From an uncultured Akkermansia sp. (GTDB lineage Bacteria > Verrucomicrobiota > Verrucomicrobiia > Verrucomicrobiales > Akkermansiaceae), in the NCBI GenBank assembly GCA_904501955.1, contig CAJGCY010000086.1, positions 1 to 10,933 on the forward strand: a stretch of 10,933 nucleotides of DNA, read 5' to 3'. How positions within the stretch are numbered: the first letter of the stretch is position 1; each line of letters starts with the position of its first letter. The position numbers and the translations under genes are program-made. The notes below the pieces were generated by a model, which saw nothing but the letters and a program-made list of their open reading frames with translations, did no database searches and had not been told where the DNA came from. Shown here piece by piece: positions 1-7,270 of the stretch.

Positions 1-58
1 ATTATATGTCACCACAGGTTCCCTGGGTTCCATTTCCTTTTTTGTTGCTATACAGGGG

Positions 59-140
59 TTCCGTTCGCTTACGCTCACTCCACCGCCTGCCTAACGTCCG
101 TCGCCCTAAAGGGCTCTGAGTTCCGCTCGCTTCGCTCGCC
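59..140. repeat. Pair of related GC-rich repeat motifs flanking a small hairpin
   Basis: Two copies of a similar motif begin at 59 and 121, 62 bp apart. Each starts TTCCG and contains two near-identical heptamers of the form CGYTCRC separated by TT or TTA (124-130 and 133-139 are both exactly CGCTCGC). Between them lies a short perfect hairpin, GCCCT at 103-107 with AGGGC at 110-114. The block lies in a gene-free stretch and shows no coding signal. It resembles a dispersed intergenic repeat, but only a search of the genome could show whether it recurs. I see no transposase or target-site duplication. Confidence 0.35.
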
Positions 141-220
141 AACTTCCGATTTATCGAGCAGTTTGCAATCAACTGAAAACTTAAACCGAGCGTTTTTTAA
201 GAGGAAACGTTGCGCAAGGC

Positions 221-249
221 TTGACCAACGGCACGTAAGCTGCTATAAG
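221..249 (+). promoter_or_regulatory. Promoter of the inhibitor gene, extended -10 type
   Basis: A TTGACC -35 box at 221-226 and a TATAAG -10 box at 244-249 are separated by exactly 17 bp. A TGC directly before the -10 box (241-243) makes it an extended -10. The predicted transcription start, 7 nt past the end of the -10 box, is about 256, only 2 nt before the ATG at 258. The remaining upstream region (1-220) contains only the repeat motifs and a weak CAGTT/AACTG hairpin at 159-175. Confidence 0.6.
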
Positions 250-257
250 AGGTGCGT

Positions 258-656
258 ATGAGAGTCATGAGTGCCATATTGATGATGGGAATGCTGCTGT
301 GCACTGCAGATGCTCTGCCGAGGCTCGGCGGCGGTGGGGCTGTGCGCCCGGCGGAGCAAGTGCAAAACCATGAGCTCGCCGTGGGGGCTACCTTGAGCGT
401 GAACCTGCCCGGCAACCCGACCACCGGCTACGTGTGGCAAGTGGCGGAGTGCTCCCCCCAAGTGGAGGTGGAGCTCGGCTTTGCCTCGAATGAACAGACT
501 GATGGCGCCCCCGTCTGTGGCCGCCCGGTGGCGACGACGGTAAAAGTAACGGGTAAGTCCGCCGGTAAGGCTGTAGTGAAACTCATATACTCTCGTCCGT
601 GGGAAAAGGGGAAAGCCCCTCACTCTACCTGCGTTCTGAATATCACTGTCAAATAA
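258..656 (+). CDS. Secreted chagasin-like cysteine peptidase inhibitor (I42 family)
   Basis: A 132-residue protein with a hydrophobic N-terminal signal peptide ending in an Ala-Asp-Ala signal peptidase site near residues 17-19, so probably periplasmic or exported. The mature part matches the chagasin / I42 inhibitor fold: the N-P-T-T-G-Y loop at residues 53-58 and the R-P-W loop at 113-115 are both present, each of which contacts the active-site cleft of papain-type peptidases in known members. The third loop, usually G-x-G-G, is replaced by G-A-P-V-C-G (83-88), and there are three cysteines in the mature protein. I chose the ATG at 258 over the in-frame GTG at 252. AAGAGG at 247-252 would be a Shine-Dalgarno for 258, but it overlaps the -10 box and the predicted mRNA start, so the message may be leaderless. 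The next gene follows after 9 nt. The target peptidase is not encoded in the window. Confidence 0.8.
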   Translation: MRVMSAILMMGMLLCTADALPRLGGGGAVRPAEQVQNHELAVGATLSVNLPGNPTTGYVWQVAECSPQVEVELGFASNEQTDGAPVCGRPVATTVKVTGKSAGKAVVKLIYSRPWEKGKAPHSTCVLNITVK

Positions 657-665
657 CAAAAGTTT

Positions 666-956
666 ATGGGATTGTTACAAAACCTCGCCGCCATGGCGAT
701 TCGCAATAAAGTGGTGGGCGCCCTGCGTGATGGGTGCCCGGAAGATTTGAAACCCGCGCTTGAGGCACTGCTTGCGGACAAGCAAGCGGTGGCTGCCATT
801 CAGGGCTTGGTGGGTGCGAACCTGAAGACACCCTGTGGCATCACGGCTGCTGCCATCTGCGCTTTGGAGATGCCCGCTGCCAGCAAAGAGCTGCTTGCCG
901 CCACCCCCGAGCTGGTGGATTACTTGGTGCGCACTGCCGTGGGCAAGCTCTCCTGA
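666..956 (+). CDS. Small protein of unknown function, cotranscribed with the inhibitor
   Basis: A 96-residue protein I do not recognise. It has no obvious signal peptide or long hydrophobic segment, so it is probably cytoplasmic. It is rich in Ala and Leu with regular charged positions and looks all-helical, for example around residues 24-50 and 70-93. It has three cysteines, at residues 24, 57 and 65. It begins 9 nt after the inhibitor stop codon and ends 17 nt before a strong terminator, so the two genes form one transcription unit. The start lacks a Shine-Dalgarno and is preceded by an A-rich run. Reality as a gene is supported by the tight spacing and by the stop codon directly before the terminator, not by homology. 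A link to the inhibitor's function is only implied by context. Confidence 0.6.
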   Translation: MGLLQNLAAMAIRNKVVGALRDGCPEDLKPALEALLADKQAVAAIQGLVGANLKTPCGITAAAICALEMPAASKELLAATPELVDYLVRTAVGKLS

Positions 957-972
957 GTTCTATTTCTGCAAA

Positions 973-1021
973 AAACAAACAGCACCGTGCCCCGAACATG
1001 TGGGAGCGGTGCTGTTTGTTT
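973..1021. terminator. Rho-independent terminator, probably bidirectional
   Basis: A perfect 15-bp inverted repeat: AAACAAACAGCACCG at 973-987 pairs with 1007-1021. The loop is 19 nt and can add a CCC/GGG pairing (991-993 with 1002-1004). The right arm ends T-rich and the left arm is preceded by a run of A, so it can act on both strands. It closes the inhibitor unit and insulates it from the transporter operon. Confidence 0.8.
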
Positions 1022-1031
1022 GCTATTTGAC

Positions 1032-1060
1032 TTGAAAAAAAGCCTGCACGGTGCTAGGCT
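1032..1060 (+). promoter_or_regulatory. Promoter of the amino acid transporter operon
   Basis: TTGAAA at 1032-1037 and TAGGCT at 1055-1060 are 17 bp apart, with a TGC (1052-1054) making an extended -10. An overlapping TTGACT at 1027-1032 is an alternative -35 but would give an overlong spacer. The predicted transcription start, 7 nt past the -10 box, falls exactly on the A of the ATG at 1067. Confidence 0.55.
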
Positions 1061-1066
1061 GTGTGT

Positions 1067-2560
1067 ATGCAAATGTGGACTCATACGAAAATGGGGAGCA
1101 GGGGGCTGCGCCTGTGGGGCTGGCTGCTGCTTGCCATGGTATTCGTGGCAGGGTTGAGCGGGTGTAAGGAGCAGGAGGATAAGACGCCGGAGCTGGTGAT
1201 GGCGACGGATGCTACCTTCCCGCCCTATGAATACTTCCGCGGGGAGGAGATTGTGGGCATCGATGTGGAGATTGTGCAGGAGCTGGCACGCCGCAACGGT
1301 ATGCGCCCCCGTGTGGAGAACATGAAGTTTGAGTCCGTCATTGCGGCCGTGCAGGGGGGGAAGGTGGATTTGGCTGCTGCCGGTATCACCGTTTCCCCGG
1401 ACCGCGAGAAACAAGTTAACTTCACACGTGCGTACGCGCGCGCGAAACAAGTAATAATAGTGCCGCCGGGAAGCCCCGTGAGCTCTACAGAGCAGATGAA
1501 GGGGCTGCGCATCGGCGTGCAGCACGGTACCACCGGTGACCAATACGTGACCAAAAACATCGGCGAGCCGGAGCGCTTTGCCAACGGCGCTTTGGCGGTG
1601 GCTGCTCTGGTGGCGGGTAAGGTGGATGTGGTGGTGATGGATGGCGAACCGGCGGAGCGCCATGTGGCGCGCAATGCGGGGCTGAGCATACTGCCCCAAC
1701 CGCTTACGGCGGAGGAATACGCCATTGCCGTGAGCAAGAGCCGCCCGGAGTTGCTGGAGATGCTTAACCGCACGCTGGCGGAGATGGAGGCGGATGGCAC
1801 GCTGGAGCGCATCGCCGCTGCTCATGCCGGTGCTCCTGCCGCAGCATCAGCACCTGCTGCAGAGGAGCAAAAGAGTGGCATGTTCGCTTCATTTTACACG
1901 AATTTCATCAAAGATGACCGCTGGAAGTACCTGACCAACGGTTTGCTGGTGACGGTGGAAATCTCCGCTGCTGCGGCCATCATCGGCATTGTGCTGGGGG
2001 CGCTCATCGGCATTATCCGCAGTACGGCGGACCAAACGGGGCGCTTTAAGGTGTTGGACCTCCTCTGCCGCCTGTACCTGACCGTGATGCGTGGTACCCC
2101 CGTGGTGGTACAGTTGCTTATCATCTACTTTGTGATATTCGGCTCGGTGGAGGTGAACAAGGTGCTGGTTGCCATCGTCGCGTTCGGCCTGAACTCCGCC
2201 GCATACGTGGCGGAAATCATCCGCTCCGGCATCATGTCCGTGGATAAAGGACAGATGGAAGCAGGCCGCAGTCTGGGCCTGGGGTACGGCTATACCATGC
2301 GCAGTGTCATCATGCCGCAAGCCTTCAAGAATGTGCTGCCGGCACTGGGCAACGAGTTCATCGTGCTGCTGAAAGAGACCAGTATCTGCGGTTACATCGC
2401 CTTGCAGGATTTGACCAAGGGTGGTGACATTATCCTGAGCCAAACGTATGATGCCTTTTTGCCCTTGCTGGCGGTGGCGAGTATTTACCTGCTGATGGTG
2501 GTGGTGCTGAGCCATCTGCTGAAGAAACTGGAGAGGAGATTACAGAAAAATGAACGTTGA
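1067..2560 (+). CDS. Polar amino acid ABC transporter: substrate-binding lipoprotein fused to permease
   Basis: A 497-residue fusion of two importer subunits. Residues 1-33 are a lipoprotein signal with an L-S-G-C lipobox; Cys33 would be lipidated. Residues about 45-250 are a family 3 solute-binding domain: residues 64-77 (GIDVEIVQELARRN) fit the family signature exactly, Arg113 matches the residue that grips the substrate carboxylate in HisJ-type proteins, and Asp192 matches the one that binds the amino group. An Ala/Pro-rich linker (about 254-268) leads to a HisM/GlnP-type permease with several membrane segments from about 290, an R-G-T-P motif at 342-345 and the cytoplasmic EAA loop around 378-426 that docks the ATPase. 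ATG 1067 was chosen because the predicted mRNA begins there; GTG 1061 and ATGs 1073 and 1091 are alternatives, none with a Shine-Dalgarno. The gene overlaps the ATPase gene by 11 nt. The exact amino acid cannot be read from sequence. Confidence 0.9.
   Translation: MQMWTHTKMGSRGLRLWGWLLLAMVFVAGLSGCKEQEDKTPELVMATDATFPPYEYFRGEEIVGIDVEIVQELARRNGMRPRVENMKFESVIAAVQGGKVDLAAAGITVSPDREKQVNFTRAYARAKQVIIVPPGSPVSSTEQMKGLRIGVQHGTTGDQYVTKNIGEPERFANGALAVAALVAGKVDVVVMDGEPAERHVARNAGLSILPQPLTAEEYAIAVSKSRPELLEMLNRTLAEMEADGTLERIAAAHAGAPAAASAPAAEEQKSGMFASFYTNFIKDDRWKYLTNGLLVTVEISAAAAIIGIVLGALIGIIRSTADQTGRFKVLDLLCRLYLTVMRGTPVVVQLLIIYFVIFGSVEVNKVLVAIVAFGLNSAAYVAEIIRSGIMSVDKGQMEAGRSLGLGYGYTMRSVIMPQAFKNVLPALGNEFIVLLKETSICGYIALQDLTKGGDIILSQTYDAFLPLLAVASIYLLMVVVLSHLLKKLERRLQKNER
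2534..2538 (+). promoter_or_regulatory. Shine-Dalgarno of the ATPase gene, inside the upstream coding region
   Basis: AGGAG lies within GAGAGGAG, 11 nt before the ATG at 2550 and inside the last codons of the permease. It is one of the few clear Shine-Dalgarno sequences in the window and supports the overlapping start. Confidence 0.55.
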
Positions 2561-3290
2561 GCCCATATTGGAAGTGCGTGACTTGGTGAAAGACTTTGCC
2601 GGGCACCGCGTGATAGACGGCGTATCCCTCCGCGTGGCGGCGGGTGAGGTGGTTTTCTTGGTGGGTCCCTCCGGGGCAGGGAAGAGCACCGTGCTGCGCT
2701 GTATGAACTTTCTGGAAACGCCGGACGGTGGCGAGGTGCTTTTCCACGGCAAAGAACCGGCGCATACGGAAAAAGCGCTCAACAGCTACCGCAGCCGGGT
2801 GGGGATGGTGTTCCAGCACTTTAACCTCTTCCCCCACCTCAACATTGTGCAGAATATCACCTTGGCACCCGTGCACACCGGGCAGATGACGCCGGAGCAG
2901 GCGGAGTCCCGCGCGCGGCAGCTGCTGGAGCGAATCGGCCTGGCGGATAAAGCGCTGGCCTACCCCGCCCAGCTCTCCGGTGGGCAAAAGCAGCGCGTGG
3001 CTATCGTGCGCGCGCTGGCCATGGAGCCGGAGGTGCTCCTCTTCGATGAGCCTACCTCCGCGCTGGACCCTGAGATGGTGGGTGAGGTGCAGTCCCTTAT
3101 GCGCGAGCTGGCTCAGGATGGCATGACCATGATTGTCGTCTCGCACGATGTGGGCTTTGCATGCGAGCTGGCGGACCGCATCATCTTCCTGGAAAAAGGC
3201 CGTGTGCTGGAGGATGATTCCCCGGAAGAGTTGCGCAGCTCCGCCAACGAACGCATACGCGAGTTCCTGGCCGTGCGCCATATCTCCTGA
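2550..3290 (+). CDS. Polar amino acid ABC transporter ATP-binding protein (GlnQ/HisP type)
   Basis: A 246-residue cytoplasmic ATPase, the usual length for the family, that powers the fused binding-protein/permease encoded just upstream. All nucleotide-binding motifs are intact: Walker A G-P-S-G-A-G-K-S at residues 39-46, the Q-loop Gln89 in a F-Q-H-F-N-L-F-P context typical of amino acid importers, the signature L-S-G-G-Q at 142-146, Walker B ending in Asp166-Glu167, the D-loop S-A-L-D at 170-173, and the switch His199. It overlaps the permease gene by 11 nt, which implies translational coupling, so the two genes make a complete importer (two permease and two ATPase chains in this family). 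The family assignment is firm; substrate choice lies in the partner. No strong terminator follows. Confidence 0.95.
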   Translation: MNVEPILEVRDLVKDFAGHRVIDGVSLRVAAGEVVFLVGPSGAGKSTVLRCMNFLETPDGGEVLFHGKEPAHTEKALNSYRSRVGMVFQHFNLFPHLNIVQNITLAPVHTGQMTPEQAESRARQLLERIGLADKALAYPAQLSGGQKQRVAIVRALAMEPEVLLFDEPTSALDPEMVGEVQSLMRELAQDGMTMIVVSHDVGFACELADRIIFLEKGRVLEDDSPEELRSSANERIREFLAVRHIS

Positions 3291-3325
3291 CGGCGCATTC
3301 CGCCACTACCCACTGCACTAAAATC

Positions 3326-3358
3326 CGCGTGCGTCCTGCGTTTTTTGCTTGACGCACG
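3326..3358. promoter_or_regulatory. Inverted repeat overlapping the -35 box of the giant protein gene
   Basis: CGTGCGTC at 3328-3335 is repeated inverted as GACGCACG at 3351-3358, with 15 bp between. The right arm includes the last four bases of the -35 box (TTGACG, 3349-3354). It could be an operator. In readthrough RNA from the ABC operon it could also compete with a weak 4-bp stem (CGCG 3326-3329 with TGCG 3337-3340) followed by six T (3341-3346), which is the only terminator candidate after the ATPase gene. Confidence 0.35.
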
Positions 3359-3376
3359 GCGCGCGGGGTGTATACT
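3349..3376 (+). promoter_or_regulatory. Promoter of the Verru_Chthon-A-like gene
   Basis: TTGACG at 3349-3354 and TATACT at 3371-3376 with a 16-bp spacer, a close match to housekeeping-sigma boxes. The predicted start near 3383 gives a leader of about 19 nt, without a Shine-Dalgarno, before the ATG at 3402. Confidence 0.65.
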
Positions 3377-3401
3377 GAAATGGTACTTACATTTTTACTG
3401 T

Positions 3402-6400
3402 ATGAAGCTCAAAAAATTCAAACCTTTGCCTAAGAAGTTGGTCAAGAGGAAGAAGCATGGATTTGCCCTGATTGCTTCTCTGACGCTGATGATGCTCTTG
3501 GCGCTTCTGGCTGTGGGTATTATGGCGACTGCATCCACGCAAAGCCGCATATCCGCGCAGACAATTTTACAGGCGGAAGCACGCCAGCAGGCCCTGGTGG
3601 GCTTGGATGCCGCATTGGGTGAGTTGCAGGTGACGCTCGGCCCGGACTGCCGCGTGACGGCTAGCTCCGGTATTTCAGAAAAAGCTGCCACTCAGAACAT
3701 TCTGGGCGTGTGGGACAGCTGGACGGGGCCGATTTACGGCACGGCCAAGCAGGGGAATCGTAAAGGCTCCTCCATCCGCGAGACGTACGAGGCCGGCCGT
3801 GCTTCCATGTTCCGCAAGTGGCTGATTTCATCCCGCAACCCCGCTGAGCTGAAGCGCTTCGATGCCGCCGGCAGCTTGGGTACATCCCGCCCGGGACACC
3901 GCATTTGCTTGGTGGGTGAGGGCACGCTGGGTGCAGCCGGTGATCGTGCTGATAACTGCGTATTCGCGGACCTCATCACCATGCCCTCTTCCGGTGGTCG
4001 CAAGGCCTGCTATGCATGGTGGATCGGCGGTGAAAACCAGAAGGCCAAGGTGAATATCCGTGACCGTCAGGTGGGTTCCAACCCGCAGGAGGTGCTCCGC
4101 GCCACGTGGGATACCCCCGCCCCCATCTTCAAGGACGGCACCTTCAACCCCGGCCCGATTGAGGATCCGGAGAAGCTGCTGACCATGCGCAGCTTGGCTC
4201 ATGTGGACGGCGTGACGCAGTTCGGCATGCCTTACTTCTTTGATGTAACGACCAGCTCTTACACCTTGCCCATCAATGTGCGTACGGGTGGATTGAAGCA
4301 AGACCTCTGCCTGCTGTTGGGTAAGGAGGGCAACTTTGCAGCAGCTAAGGAGTTTGCGGCGGAGTCCACCCGTGACTGCCCCTTGGTAGAGTATGGTGAT
4401 GGGTTGAACCCGGGCTCTGAGCGCAATCTCCCCATTGGCTCTTGGCAGAACCTGTACGCCTATTACAACTGCTGGCCGAATGGTGAGGCGAATGACAGTA
4501 AGAATGTTACGGCTCGCCTGTTGGGTGACATAAGCAACGCCTACACGCGCATCAGCGGTGTGGCCATTCCTAACCAGGGTGATAACCGTGACCCCCAGAA
4601 GCTGGAGGAGTACTCCCCCTCCGGTGGTTGCTCCATTTATGATTCTCGCTCGATGATGCATACGGGCGATTCCGCCTCCGGTTATGCGCGTACGCCTGTG
4701 CTGCTCAGCTACATGTGCACCTTCGGTCTTGTGGAAGAGGACCAAAAGAACAGCGATGGTTCGCTCGTAATGACCAAGGATGAGAAGCAGGTGCACCGCT
4801 TGGGTATGTGCTTCTCCCCCATGTTCCTGTGGTGGAATCCGTACAACGTGCCCATGAAGATTCGCGGTGAGCAGCTCTGGGCTCAGTCCATTCCCTACAA
4901 GACCATCTGGTTGCAGACTTACGCTGTGTCTCAGGCCGGTACGTGGAATTACACTTGGCAAACTTATGCCATGCACCAGAACTCCGGTGATACCGGCTTC
5001 GGTATGGACTACGGTAACTACTTCCTCAACTCCGTGAACAGCGGTAAGGAGGACATCGTGTTTGCCCCGGGTGAAATCCTCTTCTTCTCACACGGTAACT
5101 CCCGTACGAACCGCAACGGCGCTTTCGATAACCCCTTGGTATTGGGGTATAATCCCAGTGCTGTGGCCGGTTACAATGCCCGATTCTATACCATGGGCGC
5201 TGCCAATCAGAGTACGGACCCCGGCGTGGCTTCTGCCTACAATATGGAGCAGGGTAACTTCAAGCTCCGCTTGCGTTTGGGTATCAATGCCTCCGGTGGT
5301 GCATACACCACGGACGGTGTGTGGTTTGCTCCGCAGGTGGTAGAGGCTATCTCCGTGATGAACGGCTTCTCCGGTCGCTATCAGGATAGTGGCTCAGACA
5401 CCGCCATCGGTAAGCGTGGTCACAACCCGCAGCGATTCTTGATGGGTTGGTATGACCCCGCTACAGCCGGTGAGGAAGAGACGGTAATCTGTGATGAGAA
5501 CCGCAACGACTCCTACTGGCGAGCCGACGGCTCTCAGCGCGATAGCGCCGTACCCTACTTCATTGCAGCTGTGGGTGTAGCGCCCAAGTCTGCCAACCGC
5601 AATCTCGACTCTCGCGTGCTCGAGGGTGAGGACTTCCGCACCAAGTCCTGGCAGCACTCCAGCCCCGCCTTCTGGGGCAGTATGATTATCAAGCCCGATA
5701 ACCAGCAGCGCCAGTACCACCCCTACCAGCTCGCCGTGCTCGATGTGGGCTCCGGTATGAACGCTTGCCCCATGGACAGCATCGGCCGTAACGGCGTGCT
5801 CGGCATCAATTCCGGCGGTGAGCAGGTGTCCTTCGCCTCTGTGCTGGAGCTCCCCGTGCATCCCCCGTTCTCCTTGGCCGGTTTCTCCGGTATGCGCTTG
5901 CAGCCGGGTTGGTATCAGGCTTCCTCCGGTGGCTCACTGCCCGCTCTGCGCCGTATGCTCTACCAGAGCGGTGTGCCCGGTGTGGGTATCGGCAATGCTT
6001 TTGCGGACCCCTGCTTGCCGGCAGATGGTGTGTACGCTTACCATAAGTCCAACATCCCGACCGGTACAGGTGGTAATGGGCAGGTATTCAGTGATTTCTA
6101 TGACCATGGCCTGTTGATTAACGATGCCATGTGGGACCGTTGGTTCTGCTCCTCCGTCTCTGATATGCCGAACAAAAAGGCCAAGCAGCTGGTGGATGAG
6201 TTCTTTGCCGACCGCAAGGGCAAAGACGCCACGCGCTCCACGCTGCCGGTGTCTCGCTATGTGCGTACCGGTGAGCCGTATGAGAACAAGGACATCGTCT
6301 CCAAAATCATGAAGAAAGATGGCTGGAAGTACATTGCCCAGTACCTCATGATTGACGGCGGCTTCAACGTGAATTCCACCTCGGTGGATGCTTGGGCTGC

Positions 6401-7205
6401 TGTGCTGCAGGGGCTTGCACGCCGCCAGCTTGTTACCAACTCCTCCGGTAAGTTGGCCTTGGTGGAGGGTAGCTCTGAGGATAATACGGAGTCCGTCCTG
6501 TTCCCCCGCTTCATGGTTTCCACTGCCAATAAGGCCATTGACCCGAACGGCGGTTACAGCATGATGATGGGTGCCTCCGACCTCCGCAGCGGTTCCTCTT
6601 CCGGGCTGGCTGCTTGGGGTGACATCCGTGAGTTGGATTCCGCTCAAATCCGTCAGCTCGCTGAGGCTATGGTGGAGCAGGTGCGCCAGCGTGGCCCCTT
6701 CCTTAATATGTCCGACTTCGTGAACCGCCGCCTCGATAAGCGCAATGAGGAGCACGCGATGAAGGGAGCTCTTCAGGCTGCTATCGATAACGCCGGGCTC
6801 AATGATGGCTTTGATGACGAGACCACCGACCCGCAGGGCGGGGGAGACCTCTACAAGTTCCCCGCTGCTGAGGAAGGCTCCATTTACACCGCTGCTCCGG
6901 GCTACCTGATTCAGAGTGATGTGTTGCTCTCCCTGGGCAACATCCTGACCGTGCGTGATGATACCTTCACCGTACGTGCCTACGGTTGCGTGCGCACTGA
7001 AACGGACGGCGTGCTGGCTCAGGCCTGGTGTGAGGCTGTGGTGCAGCGTACCATTGAGTATGTGGACCCCCGCAACCGCCCCGCTGATTCCGATTATGAG
7101 CCCGATGGTGCCGCCGGTAAGAACAAGCTCACCTCCACGAACAGAAACTTGGGTCGTAAGTTCCGCATTGTTTCCTTCAAGTGGCTGGATGCTTGGGATA
7201 TCTGA
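3402..7205 (+). CDS. Verru_Chthon cassette protein A-like giant prepilin-type protein
   Basis: A 1,267-residue protein. The N-terminus is a basic leader (residues 1-19) followed by G20-F21 and a hydrophobic stretch to about 43, the layout of a type IV prepilin cleaved after Gly20. The residue at mature position 5 is Ala25, not the usual Glu, as in PilX and GspK tip-type minor pilins. Internal landmarks that I recall from Verru_Chthon cassette protein A are L-W-W-N-P-Y-N at 476-482, G-P-F-L-N-M-S-D-F-V-N-R-R-L at 1098-1111, and a C-terminal block from V-R-A-Y-G (1191-1195) to W-C-E-A-V-V-Q-R (1209-1216). The role in that family is unknown; envelope or pilus-tip location is inferred from the N-terminus. 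The ATG at 3402 was chosen because the earlier in-frame TTG at 3345 lies inside the promoter. It is a single-gene unit between its own promoter and terminator, with no cassette partners B, C or D in the window. Confidence 0.75.
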   Translation: MKLKKFKPLPKKLVKRKKHGFALIASLTLMMLLALLAVGIMATASTQSRISAQTILQAEARQQALVGLDAALGELQVTLGPDCRVTASSGISEKAATQNILGVWDSWTGPIYGTAKQGNRKGSSIRETYEAGRASMFRKWLISSRNPAELKRFDAAGSLGTSRPGHRICLVGEGTLGAAGDRADNCVFADLITMPSSGGRKACYAWWIGGENQKAKVNIRDRQVGSNPQEVLRATWDTPAPIFKDGTFNPGPIEDPEKLLTMRSLAHVDGVTQFGMPYFFDVTTSSYTLPINVRTGGLKQDLCLLLGKEGNFAAAKEFAAESTRDCPLVEYGDGLNPGSERNLPIGSWQNLYAYYNCWPNGEANDSKNVTARLLGDISNAYTRISGVAIPNQGDNRDPQKLEEYSPSGGCSIYDSRSMMHTGDSASGYARTPVLLSYMCTFGLVEEDQKNSDGSLVMTKDEKQVHRLGMCFSPMFLWWNPYNVPMKIRGEQLWAQSIPYKTIWLQTYAVSQAGTWNYTWQTYAMHQNSGDTGFGMDYGNYFLNSVNSGKEDIVFAPGEILFFSHGNSRTNRNGAFDNPLVLGYNPSAVAGYNARFYTMGAANQSTDPGVASAYNMEQGNFKLRLRLGINASGGAYTTDGVWFAPQVVEAISVMNGFSGRYQDSGSDTAIGKRGHNPQRFLMGWYDPATAGEEETVICDENRNDSYWRADGSQRDSAVPYFIAAVGVAPKSANRNLDSRVLEGEDFRTKSWQHSSPAFWGSMIIKPDNQQRQYHPYQLAVLDVGSGMNACPMDSIGRNGVLGINSGGEQVSFASVLELPVHPPFSLAGFSGMRLQPGWYQASSGGSLPALRRMLYQSGVPGVGIGNAFADPCLPADGVYAYHKSNIPTGTGGNGQVFSDFYDHGLLINDAMWDRWFCSSVSDMPNKKAKQLVDEFFADRKGKDATRSTLPVSRYVRTGEPYENKDIVSKIMKKDGWKYIAQYLMIDGGFNVNSTSVDAWAAVLQGLARRQLVTNSSGKLALVEGSSEDNTESVLFPRFMVSTANKAIDPNGGYSMMMGASDLRSGSSSGLAAWGDIRELDSAQIRQLAEAMVEQVRQRGPFLNMSDFVNRRLDKRNEEHAMKGALQAAIDNAGLNDGFDDETTDPQGGGDLYKFPAAEEGSIYTAAPGYLIQSDVLLSLGNILTVRDDTFTVRAYGCVRTETDGVLAQAWCEAVVQRTIEYVDPRNRPADSDYEPDGAAGKNKLTSTNRNLGRKFRIVSFKWLDAWDI

Positions 7206-7233
7206 TGCACCCTCCCGTGCAAAACTCTTTCCG

Positions 7234-7263
7234 AAAGGCTCGGCCACTGCGCCGAGCCTTTTT
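7234..7263 (+). terminator. Rho-independent terminator of the giant protein gene
   Basis: AAAGGCTCGGC at 7234-7244 pairs perfectly with 7251-7261 across a 6-nt loop, giving an 11-bp stem that runs into five T (7259-7263). It lies 29 nt after the stop codon and separates this gene from the str operon. Confidence 0.9.
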
Positions 7264-7270
7264 GTGCGTC

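Noticed and set aside
252..257. GTG start for the inhibitor
   Set aside because: It overlaps the possible Shine-Dalgarno and lies upstream of the predicted transcription start; ATG 258 fits better.
920..1825. 301-codon open frame on the minus strand
   Set aside because: It crosses a strong terminator hairpin and lies opposite the well-supported substrate-binding domain; the translation is His/Arg/Leu-rich without family likeness.
3345..3401. TTG start giving the giant protein 19 more residues
   Set aside because: These codons contain the promoter -35 and -10 boxes, and the prepilin leader fits the ATG at 3402.
3380..3433. 17-codon ORF overlapping the start of the giant gene
   Set aside because: Its ATG lies only 3 nt after the -10 box, upstream of the likely transcription start, with no other support.
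3828..4976. 382-codon open frame on the minus strand
   Set aside because: It is a shadow of the giant gene's N-terminal half, without motifs or start signals.
5934..7247. 437-codon open frame on the minus strand
   Set aside because: It is antisense to the C-terminal third of the giant gene, runs through its terminator, and has no promoter or recognisable product.
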